NCBI RefSeq assembly: GCF_947499265.1
Contig: NZ_CANMNK010000005.1
Location: forward strand, 308,173-372,172
DNA: 64,000 nucleotides
Source of the DNA: an uncultured Roseobacter sp.
GTDB taxonomy: Bacteria > Pseudomonadota > Alphaproteobacteria > Rhodobacterales > Rhodobacteraceae
Reading direction: 5' to 3'
Shown here one piece after another: positions 63,240-64,000 of the stretch (the stretch's first letter is position 1; each line of letters opens with the position of its first letter). The notes below the pieces were generated by a model. It ran no database searches. It was not told where the DNA came from and was given only the letters and a program-made list of their open reading frames with translations. The translations under genes and the position numbers were made by a program.

Positions 63240-64000
63240 GTGCGCCAGTTCAGCACACGTCGCTCAACCGCGCCAATGACCGCACTGACCATCACCCCCA
63301 GGACCGACAGAATGACCACACCAGCAAAGAGCCTTTCCAGATCATAAAGCGCACCGGCCTCCAGAATATAAGCGCCAATGCCATATTCCGCGCCCAGCAT
63401 TTCCGCGGCCACCAGCAGGATGATCGCAATGGCCAGGCTGATGCGCAGCCCCGCCAGGATACCCGGCATTGCGCCGGGCAGAACGATCTTGCGCACAATC
63501 GACAGCCAGGAGAGCCCGAAGCTTTGCCCCATCCGGATCAGCGTACGGTCCACATTGTCCACCGCCGCATAGGTCGCAACGACCGTCGGGGTAAAGGTGC
63601 CAAAGGCGATCAGCGCGTATTTGCTGCCCTCATCAATCCCGAACCAGATCACGAAAAGCGGTAGCAGCGCGATCTTGGGGATCGGAAAAATCGCCGCAAC
63701 AAGTGGCACCAGACCGGCGCGGATGTAGGAGAAGAGCCCCATCAAGAGCCCAACCCCGATACCCGCGACCGCACCAAACGCAGCCCCGATGGCGAGACGT
63801 GCCAGAGACGGCAACAGGTGCTTGAAGAGCAATCCCGATGCGTAAAGCTCTTGAAACGTCCATAAAACATCGCTGGGCCGCGGCAGGGTCAGCGGGGAAA
63901 TCACGCCCGCGCGGGTCCCCCATTCTGCCAGAATCAGCAGCACCGCAAAAACGACAAATCCAACCCAACGCCGGGTAACCGGCGCAAATCCACCGCCGCG
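63236..64000 (-). CDS. ABC transporter permease, SsuC/TauC type, 5' end outside the window
   Basis: The minus-strand frame stays open to the last base of the window, so the true start lies beyond it. The visible part has SPLTLPRPSDVLWTFQ, about five further membrane helices and the EAA-like loop GQSFGLSWLSIVRKIVLPGAMPGILAGLRISLA. This is the nitrate/sulfonate/taurine/HMP permease family. The substrate is unknown; a binding protein and ATPase are probably encoded outside the window. Confidence 0.88.
   Translation of the reverse strand, partial: RGGGFAPVTRRWVGFVVFAVLLILAEWGTRAGVISPLTLPRPSDVLWTFQELYASGLLFKHLLPSLARLAIGAAFGAVAGIGVGLLMGLFSYIRAGLVPLVAAIFPIPKIALLPLFVIWFGIDEGSKYALIAFGTFTPTVVATYAAVDNVDRTLIRMGQSFGLSWLSIVRKIVLPGAMPGILAGLRISLAIAIILLVAAEMLGAEYGIGAYILEAGALYDLERLFAGVVILSVLGVMVSAVIGAVERRVLNWRT

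Overview
The window reads as a chromosomal segment of an aerobic, metabolically versatile alphaproteobacterium, most likely of the Rhodobacterales (marine Roseobacter group). The pointers are the GC-rich, tightly overlapping operons (many ATGA junctions), a form I carbon monoxide dehydrogenase cluster, TRAP and ABC importers in number, a PobA/PcaC/PcaQ aromatic locus and a cyanide-insensitive type quinol oxidase. This placement is inference from gene content; no rRNA or other marker gene is present.

Layout. 1-1.5 kb: the end of a peptide-type ABC permease pair, cut short after the first codons of what should be its ATPase. 1.5-3.4 kb: a membrane-anchored protein with two alpha/beta-hydrolase domains. 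3.6-12.8 kb: a complete aerobic CO dehydrogenase locus (coxC-type regulator, coxMSL, coxDEF, a MocA-like transferase, a 30-codon ORF, coxG) closed by a terminator. 12.9-16.2 kb, minus strand: a thiamin-precursor importer (YkoF-like protein, ThiX, ThiZ, ThiY) behind a TPP riboswitch. 16.5-20.4 kb: a TIR-NTPase-WD40 protein that resembles STAND immune receptors. 20.6-24.1 kb: 1-Cys peroxiredoxin, secreted sulfurtransferase and a CadC-type regulator. 24.1-26.8 kb: pcaC, pobA and a divergent PcaQ-like regulator.

26.9-40.0 kb is a full nitrate assimilation island: nasT-nasS sensor/antiterminator, a leader with two hexaloop hairpins and an intrinsic terminator, nrtA, nrtB, a fused double ATPase nrtCD, nirB, nirD, nasA and cysG. 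Nitrate is imported, reduced to nitrite by NasA and to ammonium by siroheme-dependent NirBD, with CysG making the siroheme; NasS/NasT would release the terminator when nitrate or nitrite is present.

40.1-46.8 kb: GlcG-like protein, then a sugar-type ABC importer operon with a coupled cytochrome b561 and a divergent LacI regulator with a clear palindromic operator. 46.8-50.6 kb: cyanide-insensitive type bd oxidase, rhodanese, TauE/SafE exporter. 50.6-58.4 kb: a seven-gene minus-strand run (amidohydrolase, TRAP QMP, glutamine-synthetase-like ligase, ALDH, Fe-ADH) with a divergent RpiR regulator; together these look like a gamma-glutamylation route for an imported amino alcohol. 59.4-64.0 kb: acyl-CoA synthetase, peroxiredoxin, MmgE/PrpD protein and a permease that runs off the end.

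The candidates most worth attention are the amino-alcohol operon, the TIR-STAND-WD40 protein, the NasT leader RNA, the asymmetric NrtCD ATPase, the tiny ORF inside the cox operon, and a recurring GC-rich hairpin placed just after solute-binding-protein genes. No tRNA, rRNA, CRISPR array or intact insertion sequence was seen.
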